DNA of 64,000 bases, taken from Bacteroidota bacterium (lineage in GTDB: Bacteria; Bacteroidota; Bacteroidia; Chitinophagales; Saprospiraceae). Both the position numbers and the translations under genes were made by a program. The stretch is taken from positions 1-64,000 of the forward strand of contig CAUJEY010000192.1 in NCBI GenBank assembly GCA_963169325.1, in the 5' to 3' direction. Below, piece by piece: positions 16,315 through 24,886 of the stretch. Positions within the stretch are counted from its first letter, which is position 1. Each line of letters opens with the position of its first letter. The notes below the pieces were generated by a model. That model worked only from the letters and a program-made list of their open reading frames with translations. It did no database searches and was not told the DNA's origin.

Positions 16315-18074
16315 AAGTTTTCGAGGTTTTGCTGGAACAACAATTGAGAGAAAGCATTCAGTTGGCCTAATATTTCGCGATGCAATACCTTTCTGCCCAC
16401 TTCGGTTTCGCCCTCCTGAACGACTAACGGCATCACGGCGGGTTTGTACACGTGTTTGAACGTCAGTTGTTTATTGTTTTTATCGAAGTAGTCGAAGTAC
16501 AGGATTTTGTCGATGGCGGCTTTGTCGTTGAAGGCATTTTCGTCGATCACGAAAGGCGAGAGGTTGAGGTGCCGTTTGCCATTGGTGATAATGACCGATG
16601 CATTTTCGATGAATTCATCGTACCGCTCCACAGTATTGGCCAAGCCTACGAAACGCTGCTCTAATTTGGTCATTTTGTGCTGGTACTTGGCCGTCGGGTA
16701 AAACCTGTTTTTATAAATGCTGATGTCTTTGATGGAATCCATGCCGTATTTGGCCAGAAAGCCGAGCGGTTTGATGAATGCGCACAATTCGGCTTCGGCT
16801 TCAATGGCCAGGTACTCGCCTTCCTGGTCTTCCACCGTGCCGGAAGCCAGCTTGAGTCGTACGCTTTCGAAGAACACGCAGGCTTTTGCAAACGGGTGGT
16901 TATCGTCGGCGGCGTAAGCGGCCACAGGCTGGAGTTCTTCCACGAAATAAGGGATGTTGTTGTTGTCGAACACCTGGCGCACCGCGCGCACCACATTCCG
17001 CAGGCTGTATTTGGCGCGTTCGGTTTTCGGCATAGTGAAATACCGGCGCAATTCGTTTGCTTCCACGGCGGGCAGTGCCGTCACTTTTTTATTCACCATT
17101 TCGTCCCACAATTGCGCCAGCATCACGTACATGAGCAATTCTATGATGGTGCTGTAGGCCACGACGCACTGTTCCAGCCGGCTGGTCGTGTAGCGGTCGA
17201 AAAAGGTATCGGTGGTGTTGCCCGCATCGGGCGCGATCAGTTTGCGGATTTGCTCGCTCACCGGGTGTGGCAGGCTTTTCAAAATGACTTCCCGGCGGGT
17301 CACCTCGTCCGTTTCCTGGCCCATGTCTTCGTCGTTCAGGATTTTTTGGGCCTCGGGGCTGAATGGCGCTAAGGCCGGTATAAAAGCAGCGTACAGGCGT
17401 TGGTTGGGTTTGGGCACGTCGCCCTGGATGGGTCGCACGGTGGGCAGGCGCCAGTCTTCGGCAGCCTCGCGGCCGGGTTTGGTGAACATGCCCCAGGTGG
17501 CTTCTCCGGCTTTTTCCTCCTGTTCCCCGGTAAAACCGATGCTCCGGGTTTCGGTAAAGTTTATTTTGTTGTCAATGGTCAGAATTTCCGCTTTTGCCAG
17601 TTCGTAGGCTTCGCGGATGGACTGGTTTTCGCCCAGGGCCTTGTAAAAACGGGCGCCGAAGGTGGCGGCTTTACGGTCGTCAATGGGTGCGCTCGTGGCG
17701 ATCACCAGCGGTACGCCGGCTTCATGCAGGGCTTTCACCTGCCCAAGGGTGGAGCAGCCGTTGAGCAATACCAATTGCAGTTGCGGACATTTGCTGAACA
17801 GTTGCGCCAATCCCTCGGCATAAGCCGCCGCGGCGCCCAACTCTAAACGGTCTTTGCCGGCGTGGCCGCTATAGTGAAAAATAGCGAGGTTGGGCCGGAT
17901 TTGCTGCAAGGCATTCACCACGGCATTGGTGGTGGCGAAAGCCTCTTCGAGCACATAAAAATGGCCGGCGCTGGCGCCCTTCAGCAGGGCTTGTTTGATG
18001 TCGCGTTGTTCGTCGCGCAGGGTGGGCAGTGGGCTGGCATCCGAATTGGCAAAACAGAGGTAGAGGGTGGTCAT
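16311..18074 (-). CDS. CHAT-domain (caspase-like) protease
   Basis: A 587-residue protein. The start at 18074 (MTTLYLCFANSDASPLPTL) is preferred because CHAT/caspase folds begin with this first strand; the frame is open further upstream to 18221 but with an unrelated leader. The protease domain (1-205) carries the His/Cys dyad: His71 in FHYSGHAGKDRLEL and Cys107 in VLLNGCSTLG, followed by VPLVIATSAPIDD and the family's FYKALGENQSIREAYELAK helix. Residues 210-587 are an unrecognised, mostly helical region. It sits directly upstream of, and overlaps by 4 nt, the STAND-LRR ATPase gene. By analogy with CHAT-associated NTPase systems it is the likely effector protease, kept inactive until the partner senses a trigger; this is inference. 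Confidence 0.85.
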   Translation of the reverse strand: MTTLYLCFANSDASPLPTLRDEQRDIKQALLKGASAGHFYVLEEAFATTNAVVNALQQIRPNLAIFHYSGHAGKDRLELGAAAAYAEGLAQLFSKCPQLQLVLLNGCSTLGQVKALHEAGVPLVIATSAPIDDRKAATFGARFYKALGENQSIREAYELAKAEILTIDNKINFTETRSIGFTGEQEEKAGEATWGMFTKPGREAAEDWRLPTVRPIQGDVPKPNQRLYAAFIPALAPFSPEAQKILNDEDMGQETDEVTRREVILKSLPHPVSEQIRKLIAPDAGNTTDTFFDRYTTSRLEQCVVAYSTIIELLMYVMLAQLWDEMVNKKVTALPAVEANELRRYFTMPKTERAKYSLRNVVRAVRQVFDNNNIPYFVEELQPVAAYAADDNHPFAKACVFFESVRLKLASGTVEDQEGEYLAIEAEAELCAFIKPLGFLAKYGMDSIKDISIYKNRFYPTAKYQHKMTKLEQRFVGLANTVERYDEFIENASVIITNGKRHLNLSPFVIDENAFNDKAAIDKILYFDYFDKNNKQLTFKHVYKPAVMPLVVQEGETEVGRKVLHREILGQLNAFSQLLFQQNLENL

Positions 18075-18311
18075 GTAATTTCTTTTGGCTTTAGAGTGAA
18101 GGGGGCTGGCAAAATTGGGAAATATTATTGGGATGCAGAAGATTGGTATGAGGATAGTGGATTGGGCAAGGTAATTTAAATAGAGATGGGAAAACATCTG
18201 CGTTTCCCTTATTTTTGTCAAAAAATAGTTTCATGCAAGATAACAGTAACTGGGAAATTGCAGCGGATGGCTAAATTTGCTTGTTTTTGTGGAACAGTAA
18301 TTCGATTTTCA

Positions 18312-18521
18312 ATGATCACAATATCTAAAGAGGCATATATCCAGGGGAAAAACCCTGTCATTTTGTTACCAGGTGTGCCGGAGGGGAATTATGACGTGGT
18401 AGTGGTTTTGCAGCCGCTCACTAAAGGTAAACGCCGTCGCGCAGGCTTTAGCAAAGCACGATTTGTCATGTCCGCTGACTTTAATGCCCCCCTCGAAGAC
18501 TTCAAAGAGTACATGGAATGA
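18312..18521 (+). CDS. VapB/DUF2281-like antitoxin, probably orphan
   Basis: A 69-residue protein beginning MITISKEAYIQGKNPVILLP and ending PLEDFKEYME. A short beta/turn N-terminal half with ILLPGVPEGNYDVVVVL and a C-terminal tail ending in a DF-acidic motif is the common plan of antitoxins paired with PIN-domain toxins. The open frame extends upstream to 18186, but the ATG at 18312 gives the family-like start. Its stop overlaps the toxin start as ATGA (18518-18521). The toxin is broken, so the antitoxin may survive alone. The nearest upstream -7 candidate is TATTTTTG at 18210-18217, without a -33 box. Confidence 0.6.
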   Translation: MITISKEAYIQGKNPVILLPGVPEGNYDVVVVLQPLTKGKRRRAGFSKARFVMSADFNAPLEDFKEYME

Positions 18522-18657
18522 ATCTCCTTATTGATACGCGCTACTACATCGCGATCCTTTTGACCGGCTTATTATTGCCCAGGCTATCTTCGAAAATATG
18601 CCAGTGGTGAGTAGTGACTCCGCTTTTGATTTATATCCGGTTCAACGGATTTGGTAG
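18518..18657 (+). pseudogene. PIN-domain (VapC) toxin with internal deletion and frameshift
   Basis: The ATG overlapping the antitoxin stop starts MNLLIDTRYYI, a PIN-domain first strand with its conserved Asp. From 18550, in a different frame, the DNA reads RDPFDRLIIAQAIFENMPVV and continues to [11 protein letters not shown] and a stop at 18655-18657, exactly the last third of a PIN toxin. About 80 middle codons are gone and the junction is out of frame (offset 32 nt), so no active toxin is made. The overlap and both ends identify the original gene clearly. Confidence 0.7.
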
Positions 18658-18847
18658 TTTGGTTCAACATAGTTCAGGTCAAAAGCCCGATTTTGAAATA
18701 TACTATCGCTCAACCATCTCCACCCTTCCTTGTTTTTTTCTATCTACTTTTGCCACCTTAAACTACCCGGCTTCAGCTATGAATAACAAAACTTCTCTAC
18801 ACCTGTCCAAGGGCTTAACGTCAATAACCCGGTCTTTTGTCCCTCGC
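18658..18847. other. Gap after the toxin remnant; candidate leader start at 18779
   Basis: No complete gene is seen here. An ATG at 18779 ([13 protein letters not shown]) could be the original start of the PIG-L protein, but in the present sequence it is out of frame with it by two bases because of the heptamer array that follows. The rest of the gap shows no recognisable element. Confidence 0.5.
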
Positions 18848-18959
18848 CTACTGCCTACCGCCTACTGCAAACTGCCTACTGCAAACTGCCTACTGCAAAC
18901 CGCCTACTGCAAACCGCCTACTGCCTGCTGCTCACCGCCTACTGCCTACTGCCTACTCC
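18848..18959. repeat. Sixteen-copy heptamer array (CTACTGC)
   Basis: Sixteen uninterrupted 7-nt words: CTACTGC is the main form, alternating with AAACTGC, AAACCGC, CTACCGC and single variants. The array stops 13 nt before the first in-frame ATG of the PIG-L gene. Because 7 is not a multiple of 3, each gain or loss of a unit shifts the frame between the ATG at 18779 and the deacetylase. Confidence 0.9.
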
Positions 18960-18972
18960 GACACAAGCCCAA

Positions 18973-21414
18973 ATGCCGGCAAAGCCCTCCGCCTCCGATC
19001 TCCAGCAGGCCATTAAAAAACTGAACGTACTGGGTTCGGTGCTATACGTGGCGGCGCACCCGGACGATGAGAACCAGCGTATGATCAGTTATTGCGCCAA
19101 TGAAAAACTGTACAACGTCAACTACCTGTCGCTCACGCGCGGCGATGGCGGCCAGAACCTGATCGGCCCGGAAATGCGCGAACTGTTGGGCGTGTTGCGC
19201 ACGGAAGAGTTGTTGATGGCCCGCTCGGTCGACGGCGGCAAACAACGGTTTACCCGCGCCAACGACTTCGGTTTTTCCAAAACCCCCGACGAAACGATGC
19301 GCCTTTGGAACAAAGACGAAGTGTTATCCGATGTAGTTTGGACCATCCGGCAGACGCAGCCCGATGTGATCATCAACCGTTTTTACCACGACAAAAAATA
19401 CGACACACACGGGCATCATACCGCTTCGGGCATGCTGTCGGTAGAGGCCTTCGAACTGGCCGGCAAAACCGACGTTTACCCGGAACAACTCAAATACACC
19501 ACGCCCTGGCAGCCGCGCCGCCAGTTTTTCAACACCTCCTGGTGGTTTTTTGGCGGCCGTGAGGCTTTCGATAAAATGGATAAAAGCCATTTGTTCACCC
19601 TCGACCTGGGCGTGTATTTCCCGCTGAAAGGCAAAAGCAACAACGAGGTGGCCGCTGAAGCGCGCTCCATGCATCGTTGCCAGGGCTTTGGCGCCATGAG
19701 CAGCCGGGGAGAAAGTATGGAATGGCTGGATTTTATCCAGGGCGAGCGCCCGCCCGGCGGCGACCTGTTCGAAGGCATAAACACCACCTGGACCCGGGTG
19801 CCCGGCGGCGAACCCATCGGCAAAATCCTGGCCGGCGTGGAGCAAAATTTCAACCCGGGGAACCCGGCAGCATCCGTGCCCTATTTGTTGAATGCCCTGA
19901 CCCTCATCAAAGCCCTGCCCGACGGCTTTTGGAAAAACATCAAACTGGCGGAAATCAAAGAAGTGATCCGGGGCTGCCTGGGACTTTATATTGAAGCTAC
20001 CGCGGCCGAACCCGCCGCTACGCCCGGCGACTCCGTTGCGCTGCGCCTCGAATGTATTTACCGGGCGCCGTTTTCCGGCGAGGTCGTATTGTCCCGCCTC
20101 TCCGTGTTACCTGCTCTTTTTGATACGACAATGAGCAATATCATGGCCACGAACAAGGGCTGGGTATTGAATAAAACCGTTCGGTTGCCGGATAATGCCG
20201 CCTTCACCGCGCCGTATTGGCTGCGTGAAAGCTCGGAGATCGGCATGTACACAGTACGCGAGCAGGAACTGCGCGGGCTGCCCGAAACGCCCCGCTCCTT
20301 CAAGGCGCGCTGGTCTGTTACCGTAAACGGAATTCCCCTGGAGTTCGATTCCGAAGTCGCGTATAAAACGGAGGAGCCGGCCCGGGGCGAAGTCTGGCGG
20401 CCCTTCGATGTGTTGCCGCCCGTGTATGTGCGGTTTGAAGAACAATCTTACTTGTTCACCGACCGTCGGCGCGCCGTGGTGGTACACGTAGAGGCCGGCC
20501 GCGACAACATTGCCGGCGCCCTGTCCGTGGCCGGCAACGGCAGCGGATGGACGACCCTCGAAGGCGAACAAAAGTTTGAATTCAAGAAAAAAGGGGAAGA
20601 AAAATCCTTCACGTTTACCGTGGAAGGAAGCGCTGCGCCCGGCGAGGCCATCCTGACGGCAAAAGCCAAAATAGGCGACAAGGTGTATTCCAACCGTTTG
20701 GTTACCATCAAGTACGACCATATCCCGCAACAAAACGTATTGCTGCCGGCCGAAACCCACGCTGCGCGCCTCGACCTGCGGGTAACCGCCAAAAACATCG
20801 GCTACTATATGGGCGCCGGCGACGAACTGCCCACTGCCCTGCGGCAAATGGGTTGTGAAGTGACTATGTTGGAAGACAAGGACTTTTCGCCGGAAAATCT
20901 TCGAAAATTCGACGCCATCGTGCTCGGCATCCGGGCGTACAATACCCGCGAAGCGCTCCGGTTCCACCAGCCGAAATTATTTGAGTACGTAAAAACGGGC
21001 GGAACCCTGATCACGCAATACAACACAGGCTTCGATCTTTTTGTAGATAATCTGGCGCCCTATAACCTGAAAGGGGGCCGGGCCCGTGTGACCGATGAAA
21101 CTGCCGAGGTACGTTTTTTGCAACCGGATCATCCGTTGCTCAATATACCGAACAAAATTACAGCCGATGATTTTAAAGGTTGGGTGCAGGAACGCGGCTT
21201 GTATTTCCCTTCGGAATGGGATGCGCGCTTTACCGCACTGTTGTCCAGCAACGACCCCGGCGAAAAAGCCGCCGACGGATCGCTTCTGGTAGCGCCTTAT
21301 GGTGAGGGACAACTTATTTATACCGGGCTTTCCTTTTTCCGCGAACTGCCCGCCGGTGTACCGGGCGCCTATCGCCTGTTTGCGAATTTGATTTCGTTGC
21401 AGACGAAACCTTGA
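18973..21414 (+). CDS. PIG-L/LmbE-family deacetylase with C-terminal amidotransferase-like domain
   Basis: An 813-residue protein. The PIG-L zinc site shows as AHPDDE (28-33: His29, Asp31, Asp32) and [10 protein letters not shown] (144-153). Family members remove N-acetyl groups from sugars such as GlcNAc conjugates. A middle region (330-600) of beta domains follows and residues about 610-810 form a Rossmann-like glutamine-amidotransferase-type fold ([35 protein letters not shown]). Large Bacteroidota relatives are normally secreted, yet this ATG gives no signal peptide; the open frame continues upstream through the heptamer array and ends in a Q-A-Q just before the ATG, as signal peptides do. 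The true start is therefore uncertain. Confidence 0.85.
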   Translation: MPAKPSASDLQQAIKKLNVLGSVLYVAAHPDDENQRMISYCANEKLYNVNYLSLTRGDGGQNLIGPEMRELLGVLRTEELLMARSVDGGKQRFTRANDFGFSKTPDETMRLWNKDEVLSDVVWTIRQTQPDVIINRFYHDKKYDTHGHHTASGMLSVEAFELAGKTDVYPEQLKYTTPWQPRRQFFNTSWWFFGGREAFDKMDKSHLFTLDLGVYFPLKGKSNNEVAAEARSMHRCQGFGAMSSRGESMEWLDFIQGERPPGGDLFEGINTTWTRVPGGEPIGKILAGVEQNFNPGNPAASVPYLLNALTLIKALPDGFWKNIKLAEIKEVIRGCLGLYIEATAAEPAATPGDSVALRLECIYRAPFSGEVVLSRLSVLPALFDTTMSNIMATNKGWVLNKTVRLPDNAAFTAPYWLRESSEIGMYTVREQELRGLPETPRSFKARWSVTVNGIPLEFDSEVAYKTEEPARGEVWRPFDVLPPVYVRFEEQSYLFTDRRRAVVVHVEAGRDNIAGALSVAGNGSGWTTLEGEQKFEFKKKGEEKSFTFTVEGSAAPGEAILTAKAKIGDKVYSNRLVTIKYDHIPQQNVLLPAETHAARLDLRVTAKNIGYYMGAGDELPTALRQMGCEVTMLEDKDFSPENLRKFDAIVLGIRAYNTREALRFHQPKLFEYVKTGGTLITQYNTGFDLFVDNLAPYNLKGGRARVTDETAEVRFLQPDHPLLNIPNKITADDFKGWVQERGLYFPSEWDARFTALLSSNDPGEKAADGSLLVAPYGEGQLIYTGLSFFRELPAGVPGAYRLFANLISLQTKP

Positions 21415-21416
21415 AA

Positions 21417-21468
21417 AGAGGTTTGGGGGTTTGGAGGTTATTCTAACGAGAAACCTCCAAACCCATTT
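21417..21468. repeat. Short octamer inverted repeat between convergent genes
   Basis: GAGGTTTGGGGGTTTGGAGG on the left faces AAACCTCCAAACCC on the right, forming a hairpin between the ends of the PIG-L and pdxH genes. It belongs to the same word family as the array at 175-312. Confidence 0.7.
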
Positions 21469-22126
21469 ACGGTGCCAGCCGCTCAATTTTCCATCCGGTA
21501 TCCGTCCGGGTATATTGAATCCGGTCGTGCAGGCGATTTTCCCGGCCTTGCCAAAATTCGATACATTCCGGCCGCAGCCGGTAGCCACCCCAGAAAGGGG
21601 GCAGGGGCAGATTTTCTTCGTGTTTAAAGGTATCGTTCAGTTCCTCCATTTTTTCCTCCAGCAGTTCGCGGCCGGTAATGACCCGACTTTGCGGGCTTGC
21701 CCAAGCGCCGATCTGGCTGCCTTTCGGGCGGCTTTGAAAATACGCTTCGGATTCTTCCGGGCTTACACGCTCCGCCGTACCTTCTATACGTATCTGTCTT
21801 TCCAGTTCGAGCCAGGTAAACAACAGGGCTATTTGCGGGTTTTCGTCGATTTCGAGTCCCTTACGGCTTTCATAATTGGTGTAAAACACAAAACCCTGGT
21901 GGTCGAAACCTTTGAGCAACACCGTTCGCGCGCTGGGGCGGCCATGTTGAGTGGCAGTAGCCAGGGTCATGGCGTTGGGTTCGGGCAGCTGGCTGTCTGA
22001 TGCCTCGCGAAACCAATGATCGAACTGTTTGAAGGGGTCAGGATTTACCCCTGTTTCGGAAAGTGATTCGCGGGTATAGTTGCGTCGCAAGGCGGCGAGA
22101 TCGAGGCTAACGGGTTCGTTTGTCAT
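21467..22126 (-). CDS. pdxH: Pyridoxamine 5'-phosphate oxidase
   Basis: A 219-residue FMN enzyme that makes pyridoxal phosphate from pyridoxine or pyridoxamine phosphate. The start at 22126 ([20 protein letters not shown]) matches the family; an upstream ATG at 22168 is unlikely. Conserved features: [20 protein letters not shown] and [20 protein letters not shown] for FMN binding, [16 protein letters not shown] in the middle, and the C-terminal [14 protein letters not shown] signature with RLAP at the end. It is divergent from glyA, a PLP enzyme, which may be a functional link or chance. Confidence 0.93.
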   Translation of the reverse strand: MTNEPVSLDLAALRRNYTRESLSETGVNPDPFKQFDHWFREASDSQLPEPNAMTLATATQHGRPSARTVLLKGFDHQGFVFYTNYESRKGLEIDENPQIALLFTWLELERQIRIEGTAERVSPEESEAYFQSRPKGSQIGAWASPQSRVITGRELLEEKMEELNDTFKHEENLPLPPFWGGYRLRPECIEFWQGRENRLHDRIQYTRTDTGWKIERLAP

Positions 22127-22184
22127 AGGAAAGGAATGATTATTGTTAGGCTGCGAAAGTAAAATCAAATAACGTGCAATTAGC

Positions 22185-22192
22185 TAATTTTG
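22185..22192 (+). promoter_or_regulatory. Candidate -7 box upstream of glyA
   Basis: TAATTTTG is an exact TAnnTTTG match 97 nt upstream of the glyA ATG. No convincing TTTG lies at -33, so the call rests on one box. Confidence 0.3.
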
Positions 22193-22288
22193 CATCATAT
22201 TTCAGACTGCCTTTGCACATCTAAAAACACGGCTCTCGTTTTCTGCCCGCTCGTGCTGGCTACCGGAGTTGCTAAACTTAAACGCCTC

Positions 22289-23575
22289 ATGCAGGACATC
22301 GTATTTTCGTTAATAAACAAGGAACTCGACCGCCAGCGGCGCGGCCTCGAACTCATCGCTTCCGAAAATTTCACCAGCCAGCCCGTATTAGACGCTATGG
22401 GTTCTTGCCTGACCAATAAATACGCCGAAGGTTATCCGGGTCGGCGGTATTACGGCGGTTGCGAAGTGGTGGACGAGGTGGAACAATTGGCCATCGATCG
22501 TATCAAGGAAGTCTTCGGTGCGGCTTGGGCCAATGTGCAGCCGCACTCCGGCGCGCAGGCCAATGCGGCGGTGTTTCTCGCCTGTCTGCATCCCGGCGAT
22601 AAAATCCTGGGCTTCAACCTCGCACATGGCGGACACCTCAGCCACGGCTCTCCGGTCAATTTTTCCGGCAAAGTGTACCAACCTTCGTTTTACGGCGTGG
22701 AAGAAAATACCGGCCGGATTGATATGAATAAAGTGGAGGAAATTGCTCTAAGAGAACAACCGAAACTTATTATTTGCGGCGCCTCGGCTTATGCCCGCGA
22801 TTGGGATTATGCCCGGTTCCGGCAAATTGCCGACCGCGTAGGCGCCCTGCTCCTGGCCGATATCGCACACCCGGCGGGCCTGATTGCTGCCGGTTTGCTC
22901 AACAATCCGATGCAGCATTGCCACATCGTGACCAGCACCACCCACAAAACCCTGCGCGGCCCAAGGGGCGGTATTATCCTCATGGGCAACGATTTTGAAA
23001 ATCCCTGGGGACGCACCACGAAAAAAGGCGCCCCGATCATGATGTCGAGTATTCTCGACAGCGGTGTATTCCCCGGCATGCAGGGCGGCCCGTTGGAGCA
23101 CGTCATCGCCGCAAAAGCTGTGGCTTTCGGCGAAGCATTGCAGCCGGAATTTAAAACCTACGGCCGGCAAGTGATTAAAAATGCCGGCGTTATGGCAGAA
23201 GAATTTGTGCAACGGGGCTATAACATCATTTCCGGCGGCACCGACAACCACCTGATGCTCATCGACCTGCGCTCTAAAGGCGTGACCGGAAGAGTGGCGG
23301 AAAACGCCCTCGGCGAAGCCGATATCACGGTGAATAAAAACATGATCCCTTTCGACCCGCAGCCACCCATGACTACCTCCGGCATTCGTGTCGGCACTGC
23401 CGCCATCACCAGCCGCGGCTTCCGGGAAGATGACTGCCGGCGCGTGGTCGAATGGGTCGACGCCGTCCTCTCGCGACCGGAAGACAGCGAACAGCACGCC
23501 ACAGTGCGCCGGGAAGTGAATGCATTTATGAAGGACTTTCCCCTGTATGCCGGCGCAGAAGTGAGTGTGTCCTAG
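22289..23575 (+). CDS. glyA: Serine hydroxymethyltransferase
   Basis: A 428-residue PLP enzyme converting serine and tetrahydrofolate to glycine and methylene-tetrahydrofolate. The start at 22289 ([20 protein letters not shown]) agrees with family length; the frame is open to 22190 but that leader is not family-like. [10 protein letters not shown] (21-30), [15 protein letters not shown] (43-57), [13 protein letters not shown] (188-200) with Asp191 and His194, and [13 protein letters not shown] with the Schiff-base Lys220 are all present. The next gene, a phospholipase C-like protein, starts 13 nt downstream and may be co-transcribed. Confidence 0.96.
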   Translation: MQDIVFSLINKELDRQRRGLELIASENFTSQPVLDAMGSCLTNKYAEGYPGRRYYGGCEVVDEVEQLAIDRIKEVFGAAWANVQPHSGAQANAAVFLACLHPGDKILGFNLAHGGHLSHGSPVNFSGKVYQPSFYGVEENTGRIDMNKVEEIALREQPKLIICGASAYARDWDYARFRQIADRVGALLLADIAHPAGLIAAGLLNNPMQHCHIVTSTTHKTLRGPRGGIILMGNDFENPWGRTTKKGAPIMMSSILDSGVFPGMQGGPLEHVIAAKAVAFGEALQPEFKTYGRQVIKNAGVMAEEFVQRGYNIISGGTDNHLMLIDLRSKGVTGRVAENALGEADITVNKNMIPFDPQPPMTTSGIRVGTAAITSRGFREDDCRRVVEWVDAVLSRPEDSEQHATVRREVNAFMKDFPLYAGAEVSVS

Positions 23576-23588
23576 TCATATAAAAAAT

Positions 23589-24800
23589 ATGAAAAAAAAC
23601 GGCTGGATTATTTTACTATTTATTTGCCCACTCTTTTTTTCCTTTTCACCGCCGCCGGATATCACCCCGGATTGGGGCTTTTTCGCGCATCGCCGCATCA
23701 ACCGGCTGGCCATACTGACGTTGCCGCCGGAAATGATGGTTTTTTTCAAACCGAACATCGACTGGATTTCCGACCATGCCACCGACCCCGATATGCGGCG
23801 CTACTCCACCACCTTCGAAGCGCCCCGGCATTATATCGATTTGGATAATTATGGAGAAGCGCCCTTCGAAGGTCTGCCGCGTACGCTCCCGGAAGCCATG
23901 CTGCAATACGCCGATATTTGGGGTGTAAATCCTTCCGGCGATACGGTGCTTATTTTTGGCGGGGAGCGGGCCATGCCCTACGATCCCGGCGATTCCTGGC
24001 GGCGCTATTTTTCCCGCTTCGTCGCACCCCGGTTGAGCTATGAGGATAAATCGCTGCATGTTGATTCCCTCGGGCAGTTTTTGCGCAGCAATGGATACGA
24101 CTCCACCGCCTGGCAGGCGGCTTTTTTTCGGGAAAGCTTGTCCACCCACGGCATCCTGCCCTGGCACCTGCAAAAAATGCAACGCGACCTCACCAATGCT
24201 TTCCGCTACCGCGACAGCAAACGGATACTCCGCCTCTGCGCCGACATGGGTCATTATATCGGCGATGCCCATGTTCCGCTGCATACCACGAGCAACTACA
24301 ACGGTCAGAAAACCGGTCAGGAAGGGATTCACGGCTTTTGGGAAAGCCGCATACCCGAACTGTTTGCCGACGAGCAGTATGATTATTTTGTTGGAAAACC
24401 CCAATACGTGGACCGTACCACCGACTTTTTCTGGGACATGGTACTGGCCAGCAATAGTATGGTCGACAGTGTGCTCTCGATTGAATGGGCATTGCGCGTG
24501 AGTATTCCAAAGGACCGCCAGGTTTGCCCGGATATGCGAAACGGGGTGGTGATTATTGCGCCCTGCCGCGATTTTGCCGCTACCTACCAAACGGCTTTAC
24601 AGGGCATGGTAGAACGCCGGATGCGCGCCGCTATTCACGCTGTGGCCAGCTCCTGGTATACCGCCTGGGTAGATGCCGGCCAGCCGGACCTTCGGCAAAT
24701 GGATATGCCCGTGGCTACCGAGGAAGAGCGACAGGAAGAAGAACAACTGAAAAAATTATTCAGTGAAGGTAAAATGCTCGGCCGTCCGGAAGATCATTGA
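23589..24800 (+). CDS. Zinc-dependent phospholipase C / S1-P1-nuclease-like protein
   Basis: A 403-residue exported protein. The start at 23589 gives a signal peptide (MKKNGWIILLFICPLFFSFS); the frame is open 24 nt further upstream into the glyA end. After processing, Trp29 begins the WGFFAHRRIN stretch, matching the N-terminal Trp and His zinc ligands of this fold. The other ligands are in MGHYIGDAHVPLHTTSNYNG and EGIHGFWESRIPEL, the standard H-D-H and H-x3-E patterns. It likely hydrolyses phosphoesters in the periplasm or outside; lipid and nucleic acid substrates cannot be told apart from sequence. A Glu-rich tail (EEERQEEEQLKKL) is present. Confidence 0.75.
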   Translation: MKKNGWIILLFICPLFFSFSPPPDITPDWGFFAHRRINRLAILTLPPEMMVFFKPNIDWISDHATDPDMRRYSTTFEAPRHYIDLDNYGEAPFEGLPRTLPEAMLQYADIWGVNPSGDTVLIFGGERAMPYDPGDSWRRYFSRFVAPRLSYEDKSLHVDSLGQFLRSNGYDSTAWQAAFFRESLSTHGILPWHLQKMQRDLTNAFRYRDSKRILRLCADMGHYIGDAHVPLHTTSNYNGQKTGQEGIHGFWESRIPELFADEQYDYFVGKPQYVDRTTDFFWDMVLASNSMVDSVLSIEWALRVSIPKDRQVCPDMRNGVVIIAPCRDFAATYQTALQGMVERRMRAAIHAVASSWYTAWVDAGQPDLRQMDMPVATEEERQEEEQLKKLFSEGKMLGRPEDH

Positions 24801-24801
24801 T

Positions 24802-24886
24802 GGGGTTTGAGGGTTACTGGTTTGAGGGTTTGAAGGTTTCTGGGGCTGCTAACCAGTAACCCTCAAACCAGTAACCTTCAAACCTT
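24802..24886. repeat. Inverted heptamer/octamer array between convergent genes
   Basis: GGTTTGAGGGTTACTGGTTT and further words on the left (24804-24843) face AACCAGTAACCCTCAAACC words on the right (24851-24885), giving a long imperfect hairpin between the phospholipase-like and PBP1A genes. It may act as a two-way transcription barrier. Confidence 0.75.
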
